A stretch of 64,000 nucleotides of DNA from Sciurus carolinensis (GCF_902686445.1 NC_062227.1:24110777-24174776), one strand, 5' to 3'. Positions 47,074 through 57,094 are shown, numbered from the stretch's first letter. Notes: generated by a model not told the origin, from the letters alone. Made by a program: numbers and translations.

Positions 47074-47143
47074 AATACAGAGAAGATTAGCATGGCCCCT
47101 GAGCAAGGATGACACGCAAATTCGTGAAGCGTTCCATATTTTT
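47037..47143 (+). pseudogene. RNU6: U6 snRNA retrocopy (part of U6/L1 chimera)
   Basis: A full 107-nt U6 copy from GTGCT to the terminal T-run (tccatattttt). U6 is the catalytic snRNA of the major spliceosome. The invariant internal block 'gcaaggatgacacgcaaatt' is intact. I see three substitutions against canonical mammalian U6: C to T near position 6 (47042), G to A in the GGAACGATAC block, and C to A in CCTGCGCAAGG. No TATA box or proximal sequence element appears upstream, and the left neighbour is the target duplication, so it has no Pol III external promoter and is a retrocopy. Confidence 0.95.
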
Positions 47144-47306
47144 AATATTACTCCGCAATGAAGAATGATAAAATTATGGCACTTGCAGGCAAATGGATGA
47201 AATTGGAGAATATTATGCTAAGTGAGATAAGCCAATCTCAAAAAACTAAAGGACGAATGATCTCGTTGATAAGCGGATGAGGACATATAATGGGGGGTGG
47301 GAGGGG

Positions 47307-47342
47307 TTAGCGTTAGGGTTAGGGTTAGGTCTAGGGTTAGGG
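47307..47342 (+). repeat. Six telomere-like hexamers in L1 3'UTR
   Basis: Six consecutive hexamers: ttagcg, ttaggg, ttaggg, ttaggt, ctaggg, ttaggg. They lie just after the ORF2 end and a G-rich ggggggtgggagggg block, at the same site as the degenerate array in the full-length L1 (17733-17763). Confidence 0.92.
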
Positions 47343-47554
47343 ATAAGGAGGGTGGTAAGAATGGAGGAAAGAAGGACTGTATAGAGGGAAAAGAGGGGTG
47401 GGAGGGGTGGGGGTGAAGGGAAAAAATAATGAATCAAACATCATTGCCCTATGTAAATTTATGATTACACGAATGGTATGCCTTGACTCCATGTACAAAC
47501 AGAGAAACAACATGTATCCCATTTGTATACAATAAAAAAAAAAACTGCATAGTG

Positions 47555-48345
47555 TGTTTTGTTTTATATACAAAGCCTTTATCCACAAAGCAAGTCTTTG
47601 CTCTGCTTCCTGGTTATATAGACACAAACTTCCTCAGCAGTGGAATACAAAACCAGAGTTCCAACAATACATCAAATAATAATAATTCCAGATCACAAGG
47701 GATTTATGGACCAGCCTGGCTAGGTGGTAAAGATGATAATGCCCTATATAAATCTTAAGAGGCTGAAGATGCTAACAGAAACTGAAAGGTATCCCCCTTC
47801 CTTGAAAGTCACCTACAAATGCCACTGTTCAGTCTTTGTTTCCCTTTTCTGTAAGGTTGACAAGCAAGTCAGCTTCAGAAAAAGAAGGCTTCCTCCTGCA
47901 AACTACTTTCCAACTTTTCTTTCTCCAAATAGGGCAGCTAACAAAATATTACAGGGAAACCCTTTTCTTTCAAAGAGCTTTCAAGCCCCTTCCTGTTCCC
48001 ACACAGTCCCCCAAGAATCATTTAACGTCTTCACAACATGTTTGGATGCAATGAGTTCTCTTTCAGTGAGAGTTCTCTGTGCATATAGATTCTTTCCCAG
48101 GGGACAAAGTTTTGTGAAGATTTGGAAGAGCAGCCATTACAACCATGAGAGTGATTGATGACCTGTGTGCCACCTGGTCCCTGTGGAAGCATTTTTCACT
48201 GTGGAACAAGCAGCTGACATCTGTTGATGTTTGCAGAGTCAATATCTGAACATAAAGAAGGAACTGTCACATGAGACAGGAGATGGGATCTTGCTCTCAC
48301 GTTTTTTTCCTCTTGGCATCAATATATTCATCTCATAAGTAGGGG
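47555..48345. other. Non-genic stretch with 144-codon frame
   Basis: A plus frame at 47724-48158 (144 codons) begins in repeat-like sequence and resembles no protein I know. An overlapping 72-codon frame (47836-48054) argues against coding. Confidence 0.4.
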
Positions 48346-48490
48346 GGTGCCACTATCTGGGGGACGGGCGAGGCTTGTGCTCTTGTTACCTGTCCTCGGA
48401 AGGGCAGGTTTTGGAACTCATCAACTCTGAGTAGACTAATGAGGGGCCACCCTCCTTGGAGTCATGGTCTGATGTGTCTCTTGGTCTTGG
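48346..48490 (+). repeat. 145-bp direct duplication, copy 1
   Basis: From ggtgccactatctgg to tgtctcttggtcttgg, about 95-96% identical to 49312-49457. The central 'tcaactctgagtagactaat' through 'ggagtcatggtctgatgtg' is identical. I recognise no repeat family. Confidence 0.9.
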
Positions 48491-49311
48491 AAGTGAAGTG
48501 GGGTGGGTGGATCCTGCTAAAAGTCCTCTCCTCTCTGTTTCAGAAACTGAATAATGGAATGACTGAGACTTTTGTAACATTCATGTGGCAGAGTGCTGTT
48601 TGCATTATCTTTATACCTCTTCTAAAAACAAGTGCAAACTGACTCGGTAAAGATCTAACTTGTTCTCCTGCAAACTGTTCTAAAACTTTTTATTTATGGC
48701 TTTCATTTCTGAAACAGTCTGAATGTCTTTTGTAGGTGCTTTAGTATTTTGGGTCTGGGCTAAAGCAAAATAAAACGGCCTCATGCTGGCCAAAGTTCAG
48801 CATTTAACATTTTAGAGAAGTCCTTAGAGACAGCACAGCTGAAATAGACAGGAATCTACATTCAGGTGGCCATCAAAGGCACAGAGAGTCGCCTGGGGTG
48901 GCTGCAGCAGGACTTAAAAGAGGCACCTCCCAATCCAAGGGAATATTGGCAGGGCAGGGAGAAAGAAGAGCTTTCTGGGGCTACTGTTGCAGAATTTGTT
49001 ACTAGTGTACAAAGGGACAAGAAAAGCTGATCTCTGACAAGGACATTGCTACATCAAACTTAGCTTCAAGAGTCTGCTTAAAGTGGGTCTGTGCTTCTCC
49101 TTAAATGCCCTGGTTTATATGCAGTGGGTAGGAAGGGAGCCATGGAGATGGCTTCTGCCCAGCTCTGGCCTGAGAGGCTGGAACAGAACAAACAATAGAT
49201 TTCTAGGGCCTTGGAAAGGAAAACTATGCCTAAGTGGTGTATGTCAATGAGACTTCAGAATGATTGGACACACAGTGAGACAATAGTGACCTAGACAAAG
49301 AGCTCTATCAA
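48491..49311. other. Spacer between duplicated segments
   Basis: 821 bp of single-copy-looking sequence with no gene or repeat recognised. Confidence 0.4.
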
Positions 49312-49457
49312 GGTGCCACTATCTGGAGGGACGGGCGAGGCTTGTTCTCTTGTTACCTGTCCATGGAAGAGCAGGTTTTGGAACTCATCAACTCTGAGTA
49401 GACTAATGAGGGGCCACCCTCCTTGGAGTCATGGTCTGATGTGTCTCTTGGCCTTGG
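49312..49457 (+). repeat. 145-bp direct duplication, copy 2
   Basis: Same orientation as copy 1, offset 966-967 bp, differing by a few substitutions and one 1-bp indel near the start. Both copies keep the same minus-strand frame segment (RPRDTSDHDSKEGGPSLVYS), which follows from nucleotide identity. Confidence 0.9.
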
Positions 49458-49459
49458 GC

Positions 49460-51190
49460 AGTCACACTTAGGAAGGGCACAGGCTTTGCTCCCGTGCACG
49501 GGCTCAGGTCCTGGGGAGTCAGATGATGTCCATGAATGGATGGATAAAACCCGGGGCTGCCAATGAGGGGGACAGGGTCTCCATCTCCACAGTGGGACAG
49601 AGAAGGCCATTTTTAGTGATGTTCAGTAGTAAAAATTTGGCAAGGTTTGAGAAGTAACTAAACATTAAAGAAATAGTGGATTTAAATATCAACAATTTAA
49701 AAAGGTAAAGTTAGCTGACCTTTTAGAAAAGAATTGAGATGAGAAGATGCTTACCTATTTAGAGAATTTGCTCAAGCTCATTTCAAAGGGTTTTTGTAGT
49801 GTTTTTGTTTCCTATAATGACAGTTCTAGCAGAAGGGATGTAAACTATGAATAGAAATAATAATATTTAGTAATCCAATCACAAGGAGAACTGTCAAAAG
49901 CTCATAGTTCTATTTATTTTGGGTCCAATTTTAGATTTTTCCTACAAAAGAGAAGTAACAAGGATTGTGGTAAAAACTCTTTTCCCCCTCTTCTTTTTCA
50001 AAACATGTATACCACAATTAGAAGTAATTTTTGATTCCATGCTAATGAAGTGATATGGATGCAGGGATCCTTGAAATCTACATCTAATTCATAAATATTT
50101 TCTCACCGAGAATGTCAGCCTCTTCCCCAGCAGAACACTCCACACAGAACACTGCACAGAAGCAAACCTGAATTGCTTCAGAATGTTTTTGCTTTTTTGT
50201 GCCGAACATTGGGTTTACTGAAATAGGCAAATCCAGCAATCTTAACTATTCCAGTTTGAGCAGGAGGCTATCTCACTTAGGGACTTATTTGGGGTGTCAG
50301 GACACATGAGTGGGGTATTACTGGAACCTGAATCCAGTGCCAGATGCAAGGAATTCTGGGAGTAAGGAGCTGTGCGGAGAAGTTGGCAAATTTTGAATTC
50401 AATTCTAGTAAATAGCTATTTCCAAAGGAGGTTGTAATCCAAAGGGGGAAATGGCACACTGGCATTAAGAATTCCGAGCAGAGATTCAGTGTGCATACGT
50501 GAATAAACTGTTTTCTTATTTTCTGTATTCTTGATATGCTGGCATTTGGAGTTTTGACTGCTCCTCCCAGGATTTGCAAGTTCCTATAGGTAGCAGTCAA
50601 CTGCTACCCTTCTGAACTCCCCCTGGATATACACCAACCAATCCAGAGCCCACACCCCCAACCAGCTCCTTTATCAGTCTCACCCATTAAACCAATATTC
50701 CCTTTGACCCTAAATCACCCCAAGTCAAGGTACTGGAAAACTAGGGACCTTCCTGATAGCTTTGAGTACCCCAGAATTATTTAATCCATCAAATCCTAAG
50801 CCTATTCAATATTCTTACCCTGGTTTTCCCATTCCTTGCTTTGCAAATCCCAATACAGGGCTGGATCATATTCTCCTTTGTCTTCTTCCTCTTGACCCAG
50901 TCCTTCCCCATCTGGCTCTGCATGACATGGAATGCCTTGTGCTTTTGGGGATCTGTGTGAACTTCTTCTTTCATGACTACTATTTCTGTATCTGGGCTCT
51001 TAGCACACTGATTTTAAAATAACCCTCCCCCATAACCCAGTAAGACAGCAGTGTTATTGGTCATGGGAAGCTGGGTGTTGGTTCATGAACTTTCTGTTCT
51101 TGAGCAATGCCTATGGACAGGGTCAGATGTGAGATCTTTGAGCTACAGCTGCAGAAATGGGGACAAGAGCACCAGGAATCTACATTGCTT
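49460..51190. other. Non-genic stretch, no clear feature
   Basis: A 107-codon minus frame (50277-50600) and an 86-codon plus frame (50762-51022) were read without recognising a family. Confidence 0.4.
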
Positions 51191-51191
51191 A

Positions 51192-51297
51192 AGTCACCTC
51201 CATGGAATTCTGCTCAAGGTGGTCAGTATATCAGAAACAACATATGTGAAGGCATTTTTCTAAAGAATTAAAGTCATCACACTACAGTGATGCACAC
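51192..51297 (+). repeat. 106-bp direct duplication, copy 1
   Basis: From agtcacctccatggaattct to cagtgatgcacac. It differs from the copy at 52279-52384 at one visible position (ggcatt against ggtatt). Confidence 0.92.
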
Positions 51298-51745
51298 ATA
51301 CCCATGTTTACAGCAGCAAACTCACAATAGCCAAACTGTGGAACCAGACTAGGTGTCTGTCAACAGATGAATGGATAAAGAAAATGTAGTATATATGCGC
51401 AATAGAGTTTCATTCAGCCATAAATAAAAATGAAATGTCATTTGCAGGAAAGTGGATGGAACGAGACACCATTATTTAAAGTGAAATAAGCCAAACTCAC
51501 AGGTCAAGAGTTGTATGTTTCTTTCATATGAGAGGAAAAAGGAAAAGAAAGATGTGGGGGGAGGGATCTCATGAAAATCAAAAGGCAATCAGTAGAGGAA
51601 AGGGACCAGAAGAGGGGAGGGAGGGGAGAAGCATTAGGGAGTGATATTGACCAAATAATATTTTGTGCATGTATGAATATGTAATAACAAATTCCATCAT
51701 TTTGACAACTATAGCATTATAGTTGTCAATAAAAATGTGGAAAGA
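51298..51745 (+). mobile_element. Old L1 3' end fragment
   Basis: ORF2 C-terminal region ('ttcattcagccataaataaa', 'tcatttgcaggaaagtggat') followed by a purine-rich 3'UTR ('ggaccagaagaggggaggga') and a final 'caataaaaatg'. Older than the minus-strand full-length L1 by sequence. Confidence 0.8.
51702..51729. repeat. Perfect 12-bp inverted repeat
   Basis: ttgacaactata (51702-51713), loop gcat, tatagttgtcaa (51718-51729), at the 3' end of the old L1 just before its AATAAA. Confidence 0.85.
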
Positions 51746-51869
51746 GAGGGAAAAAAAGAATTGACACACATGGAAGTAGGAAAATCTAGACAAGTGCTAT
51801 GGTTTGAATGTTCCCACCAAAACTCATTTTGAAGTCTGATCCCCATTGTGAGGTCTGAAGAGGTGGGGC

Positions 51870-52692
51870 TATAATAGGAGTTAGGCTATAACAGACTCTT
51901 AGGCCTGCAGATGCCCAATAGTAACTAAAAGAAAGGTAGAACTTAGCTCCTCTGCCTTCATTTTGAATCTGTCTCTTATTATCTTAAACTTTGGGTAGGT
52001 CCCTGCTCAGCTCTGCAGGTAGGCATGTTAATCATTTAAGGAGTGGCTCATCTAAAAACTGGTAATACAAAGTTTAACATATCTTGTCCCCCTTTAAGGC
52101 TGAGACAAGATTTGTAGGGACATTCAACGGTCAGCTTTTACAGCATCAGACCCCCTGAGTGATGCCTAGAAGTCTCCAGTTATTGCCCCCTTTCAGGATA
52201 AACATCAGATAAACATCCTGAGCAACAAGTATTAATTGCCCCACTCAAGCAATAAGGACTTCTCTGGAACTATCTTCCAGTCACCTCCATGGAATTCTGC
52301 TCAAGGTGGTCAGTATATCAGAAACAACATATGTGAAGGTATTTTTCTAAAGAATTAAAGTCATCACACTACAGTGATGCACACTACAGTGATGTAGTAA
52401 GAAATGATGATCAACCAGAGCGTAGTTTGACCAAGACTCTTAATTATGCATGCCACTTGCTTCCACCCCAGTTCTTCCTCTATTTAAACCTAAGTCTCCC
52501 ATCAGCACCCTGAAGATAAGGCTGAGGAACTGAATCTCACTTTGCCTTCCCAATACAGCCATATTGATTAGTTTTCTTTCCTGCTTTTCACCATGACCTT
52601 TTCTGCTTGATTTATGGAGCCAGTGGCTGGACCTATTTAGTTGGGAACCTGGAGTCAGGCCTCTGGCCTAGGATTCCAGAAACAGGACCAGG
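51870..52692 (+). mobile_element. Probable LTR inserted into MSTB-like LTR
   Basis: About 820 bp not explained by the host LTR. It has LTR-like content: 'aggctgagacaagatttgta', a TATA-like 'cctctatttaaacctaagtc' about 200 bp from its right end, then 'cttcccaatacagccatatt'. I could not find a clean TG...CA pair with a duplication, so the class is tentative. A 106-bp duplicate of upstream sequence sits inside it. Confidence 0.45.
52279..52384 (+). repeat. 106-bp direct duplication, copy 2
   Basis: Offset by 1087 bp from copy 1. It continues into a perfect 15-bp tandem repeat, cacactacagtgatg, at 52365-52379 and 52380-52394, that copy 1 lacks. Confidence 0.92.
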
Positions 52693-52800
52693 TAAGACCT
52701 TTAAGAGAGGATTAGGTCATGAAGGCTCTGTCCTTAAAAATGAATTAACCCATTATTGGGTAAATGGATTAACAGGTTAATGGGCTAATGAGTTATCTTA

Positions 52801-53060
52801 AAAGTGTGATGAGAGAAAAATGGAGGAACTTTAGATTACATAGAGGGAAATGAGAGGGAGGCAGGTATGAAAAATGGTGGAACAAGATAGACATCATTAC
52901 CCTATGTACATGTATGATTACACGAATGGTACATTTGTGTACAACGAATCAAAATGCAGTCTGTAAAATCTCTTAACTTGCATCAAGGTACTAAAGAAGT
53001 CTAATTTTTATAACTCAAAAAAAATGCAGTCTGTAAAAATAAAAAAAAAAGTGGATCTGT
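52801..53060 (+). mobile_element. 5'-truncated L1 3'UTR with doubled tail
   Basis: 'tagagggaaatgagaggga', 'acatcattaccctatgtaca', 'tgtatgattacacgaatggt' match the L1 3'UTR seen at 47450-47520. The terminal motif aaaatgcagtctgtaaaa occurs twice (52951-52968 and 53021-53038), with 52 bp of other sequence between, before the A-rich end. It inserted within the MSTB-like LTR. Confidence 0.8.
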
Positions 53061-53289
53061 TATCAGAGCTAGTTTTGTTTTGTCTATTGTACATACCTGT
53101 CTCCCACTTGATGCCCTGCACTGCCTTGGGACTCTGCAGAGTCCTCACCAGCAAGAAGGCCCTCACTAGATAGGCCCCTTCACCTTGAGCCTTCCAGCCT
53201 TCTGAACTGTGAACTTCACAAACCTTTATTCTTTATAAATTACTCAGTCTGTCATATGTAATTATAGCAACAGAAAGTAGACCTTGGGA

Positions 53290-54588
53290 AGTAGAACCTA
53301 GGACCAGGTCAAGAAGAGAGATCTCACTTTAGGATGCACTTTTTGATGTTTACTTTCAATTCTAGAAATTTATTTTCAAGAAATAACTAGACATACACAA
53401 ATATTCTTGGAAATATTTTTATGTTGTTCATAATTTGTCATTAAAAAATCTTCCTAAAAGTCAGTAGTAGATTTGCTAATTACTTCATGATAGAGTCATA
53501 TGCTGTACTACTTAGCAGTTATCTGGCATAATGTTTTTTGCCATAAGAAATTAATATATAGTTCATTGAAAGTTAATGATTATGAAATTATGATGTAATC
53601 CTTTTTCATCAAGTATACATAGATTAAAACCTGGGGTTATCTCAGGATCATGCTATTATAATAATTTTGTGTGTTTATTTTTCTGCATTTTCCAAATTCA
53701 GTACAGTGAATGTGTATGATAAGTTAATTTCATTATTCTCCAGCATACAGCATATGGAAGGCAGGGAAACCCTGAGTACCCAAAAGACTGCCATAGAAGG
53801 AATATAGACAATTAGGTACCCCTCCCCTAGACCAGAGAAGCTCTACATGGAAGGCTTATAAACAGTGAGAACTCAATAACCCCCAGGCATTTTGATCTTG
53901 GGACAAAGCGTGATAGAAGTTGCTGTCCAGGTCCCACTTGGTAAGAGTACCTAATACCCAGGGAAGCTGGGCCCACCTGCTCTAAGGTGGAGCCTGGAGG
54001 CTCCAGGTGAGCAGAAGCTCACTCAGCAACAGGTGTTTTCTGAGACCTGTGTGGGGATGATGCTATCATTATTGTCCAGTTTCTGTAGAGAATTCATAAT
54101 TAGCAACAGCGGTATTACAAAGCAAGGAGCCATAAAGAGAAATAAAGGAAGAGAAATAACCTACCAGGAAAGGGCAAGAACAATCCACTCAGATCAATAC
54201 AGTCATCAATCCCCTAGTAACCAAGCATGATAGAATTTACATTAAACATACTTTAAAAAGATTCAGTGCAAAAGCTAGGATTAGAATAAAATAAATTTTG
54301 AAAAGGAAAAATATAACAATATACGGTAGTTAAAACAGCTGTAAGGAAAGGAAATTAGTATTGATCAATTCAGTTCAAGATCTCTACTTTTATTAGGAAA
54401 GTATTATATCTTTCACAAATTTAAGGATGAGGATAATGGTGACTTTCACTTTTCAATTTCTCAAGGGTGCTCAAATGAACAACAACAAAAAAGTCTAGGA
54501 AAAGTAGGTACATTTAAAATGAATGCTCTGAAAATACTTGTTGCATGTAATTGAAGTCATGTAGTATTTTTCTAATTATAAAAAATTA
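53290..54588. other. Non-genic stretch, no clear feature
   Basis: AT-rich on both sides of a GC-richer block at 53820-54060. No family recognised. Confidence 0.4.
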
Positions 54589-55209
54589 TTAAAATGCAGG
54601 TACCCCCAGTTTTAAGTCAGATGTAGTCACGAGGCAGCTAGCTGCTTTCTGACAAATAACCTGTGACAATTTCATAATATAAGGTTCAGAAACCTCATTA
54701 GGCTGCACGCCTGGTGCCGCTGAAGCACTGAAGGGTTTCTCAGGGTTTGTGAAAATGTAATTAGGCAAACCACAGGCATCTGCAAATGTGGTGGTTTTGC
54801 TCCAGATGGGTGGAATCTCAGGGTACCCCAGAGCTTTCACAGGCATGGTTTCTCTCAGTGTCAGCGACTCCCATGCACACCTAAGATGGTCTTTTTGCTC
54901 TTGCAGGAGAAAATGTTGCCAAATGGATAGATTAAACCAAGAATGGTTGCTAAATTTGGTTTTATCTCTCTGTCGGTTACCAGTTGCTTGTGAGGACATT
55001 TTGGGGGCTACAAAATGGCCCAGGCCACTGACCACTACATGACCCTGGATTTGGATGTGTGGGTCTTGCAAGATATGTCTATTGAACTGGCTATAGACAC
55101 TAGGCACACAAGGTTGTCTGAACCCTCTGGAGCTGGTTCCCACTGCTCCACCCCTTGTGGCACAAGCTCCTGCACGGATGTTGTGTATTTGCCTTTCAGA
55201 TGGTGTCAT
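54589..55209 (-). CDS. Unexplained 206-codon ORF
   Basis: An uninterrupted minus-strand frame from ATG at 55209 to TAA at 54589, starting MTPSERQIHNIRAG and ending SDLKLGVPAF. It is the longest host-type frame outside the L1. No signal peptide, membrane segment, coiled coil or known motif is visible. The middle (about residues 70-160) has an ordinary soluble-protein composition, rich in W, P and Y. No poly(A) tail or flanking duplication marks it as a retrocopy, and no splice sites were established. An internal ATG near 55000 would give a protein starting MSSQATGN. It could be a chance frame, a pseudogene, or a real exon. Confidence 0.25.
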   Translation of the reverse strand: MTPSERQIHNIRAGACATRGGAVGTSSRGFRQPCVPSVYSQFNRHILQDPHIQIQGHVVVSGLGHFVAPKMSSQATGNRQRDKTKFSNHSWFNLSIWQHFLLQEQKDHLRCAWESLTLRETMPVKALGYPEIPPIWSKTTTFADACGLPNYIFTNPEKPFSASAAPGVQPNEVSEPYIMKLSQVICQKAASCLVTTSDLKLGVPAF

Positions 55210-55384
55210 TGGCGAGGTTGTCCTTGGATATCAGATCTACAAGCTGGTGACTCCAATGGTAATGGGAAGAGGCAGAGGACACACTAATACATTGGATGGT
55301 ATTTCTAGAAGGAAATTTCATGGAAGGAAGGCCAAAATCTAGTGAACCGCTGGAATGTGCTATGGTGGAAAATAACACAGCCTC

Positions 55385-55565
55385 TGGACTCCCAACAGGT
55401 TAGAGCATGGCCCCCTGATACACATCTAGTACCTTTGTGATCTTTGGCAGGCATTTTGCATCTCTGAACCTCAGTGTTCACGTCTTTAAAATTAGGGTAA
55501 TGTTATTTTCCTAATGGGATTTTGGTGAGGATTACATGATATATACAAAATTGTTTTGAGAAGTA
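55385..55565 (+). mobile_element. MIR SINE
   Basis: Sense MIR: 'acagcctctggactcccaa', 'ctttgtgatctttggcaggc', 'catctctgaacctcagtgtt' and 'ggtgaggattacatgatata'. Confidence 0.7.
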
Positions 55566-57094
55566 TTAGTTGAGGTGTGTCCCCAAATTTAACCCCATCC
55601 CCCACACTTTTAGCTCGTTAATGCTTTATATGATTTGCTGCTATTGAGACCTCTTAACTCCCCACGAAAGTTGAACCAGAGAAAAACAATACATTAAATT
55701 CTTGGCCTTCAGTGAAAAAACAAAAAACAATGCTGGTCAAGAGAGTGATACGGGGAAAACTCAGATTTTCTCAGGGAAACTTGAGAAGCATACCTTCTCA
55801 AGTTCTGGGAGAACCGAGTCACCCTCACACCGCCCTTCCAGATGGTCTGGAGATCTCCTGGCTTGGAGAGGGGAGGAGGAGCAGGCTGGGGGGAAACAGG
55901 AAGGTTAGACGAGGTGGGGAGGTGGGGGCTTTCTGAAGGAGAGCTTGCCATGAATGATCATGGCACTCCATTGCCCTTGACTGCAAATAACCAATGCTAG
56001 GTCTCGGTAACTTTAAGAGAAAATAAATATGTTGGAAGGATGTCAGAAAGACTGCAAATACAATCTTGGCAAATGGAGCGCAGGTGACAGAAGCTGGGTA
56101 GTGAGAGTCTCAGCCAAGGCCCTATTACAGGAGTTACCTGGTCAGGATATTACTGCCAAGGGCAGGATACCTGACCCCTGGCATCACCTCTGTGGGTACC
56201 AGATGGTGAATGTTGCCAGACAATGCTGCGGGAGAAAATGACTTGTGACACTGGTGTCACAGAGAAAGTCCTGAGGGTAGTAAACACTGGCAGCTGACCT
56301 CCAGGCATCAGCATGAGGAAGCTGAATCTGGCCTGTTGGGCCTCTGAGCCTGACTGCAGGCTTGTATTCCACCCGCTCTCCAGTGACCAGTGTTATCACA
56401 GAGGAAGGAAGCTCAGCCTCTGAGGAAGATCCAGACCAAACAAACCCTGACCAGGCTCCACGACAGGCCCTGGGGATCTTGCCCTCCCTCCTGGATTAGT
56501 GCCCTAGGATGTTTTGAAGAAGAGACAGAGCAGGACCAAGATGAGAGGGCAGAGGGACTGTGCACTTGCTTCTAGAAAGGCAACCAGGCCCCAGACATGT
56601 TTGGCTGTGCCAGTGGCCTGGGAACATTAATATTGTGCAGATGGCCTCAGGGAGGGCCTGGGTCAGAAAGGTTACCATCGGTCTTCCATGTCCACAGACA
56701 ACAATGATAGCTGGAAGTTTCTGGGCTCTGTTGGGACACAAAAGGTCAACAGAGGACCTAGGGGCCAGGGCACCCCATGGCCACGAGGAGGAGGCACTGT
56801 AGAGCCCATGGCAGGTGGCATGCTGCTCAGGGTTCACCATCATGGCGGGAAGAACATGCCCAGCCTCCGCTCTCTCCAAGGCCAGTGCTGCTTAAGAAAC
56901 TCCTCAGACCAAACAGGAGGAGGGAGACAGATCTTTCTCACTTTCACCTGACAGGACTGAAAAGTTTTAAAAATGACTGTTTTTCTGCTATTAAGTAGAA
57001 TGGGGACTTGAAATGAAGGTTAAGTTACAGAGAAGAGTACAATATTTTTCCCAAAACTTGAAACTATGTCTTGAGATTTTGTTTCTGCTACATT
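55566..57094. other. Non-genic stretch with overlapping short frames
   Basis: Many overlapping frames on both strands at 56029-56951 (up to 127 codons) reflect GC-richer sequence. None resembles a known protein. Confidence 0.4.

Larger units (their letters stand above)
47037..47540 (+). mobile_element. U6/L1 chimeric retrogene
   Basis: U6 (47037-47143) is fused directly, in the same orientation, to the last ~390 bp of an L1 (from about 47144, 'aatattactccgcaatgaag', through the ORF2 C-terminal codons and 3'UTR) and a poly(A) tail. A perfect 14-bp duplication, aaaactgcatagtg, at 47023-47036 and 47541-47554 encloses the whole unit, so both parts inserted in one event. The TC/AAAA junction fits the L1 endonuclease preference. 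This is the signature of template switching by L1 reverse transcriptase from L1 RNA to U6 RNA. Confidence 0.95.
51798..53283 (+). mobile_element. MSTB-like MaLR LTR, twice interrupted
   Basis: Three collinear pieces. The first is 51798-51869 ('tatggtttgaatgttcccac', 'gaggtctgaagaggtgggg'). The second is about 52693-52800 ('acctttaagagaggattagg', 'ggattaacaggttaatgggc'). The third is about 53063-53283 ('tgccctgcactgccttggga', 'accagcaagaaggccctcac', 'ttataaattactcagtctg', 'agcaacagaaagtagacc'). The order matches an MSTB-type LTR. The gaps hold an LTR-like block and an L1 3' end. Confidence 0.75.

Noticed and set aside
47037..47143. Functional U6 snRNA gene
   Set aside because: No upstream TATA box or proximal sequence element is seen, the copy is fused to an L1 tail, and it lies inside a target-site duplication. 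It is a retrocopy.
47307..47342. Chromosome-end or ancient fusion telomere repeat
   Set aside because: The array is only six hexamers, inside a 5'-truncated L1 whose ends are defined by a target duplication. It arrived with the L1.
47724..48158. 144-codon plus-strand gene
   Set aside because: Composition is unremarkable, there is an overlapping frame in another phase, and no known family is recognised.
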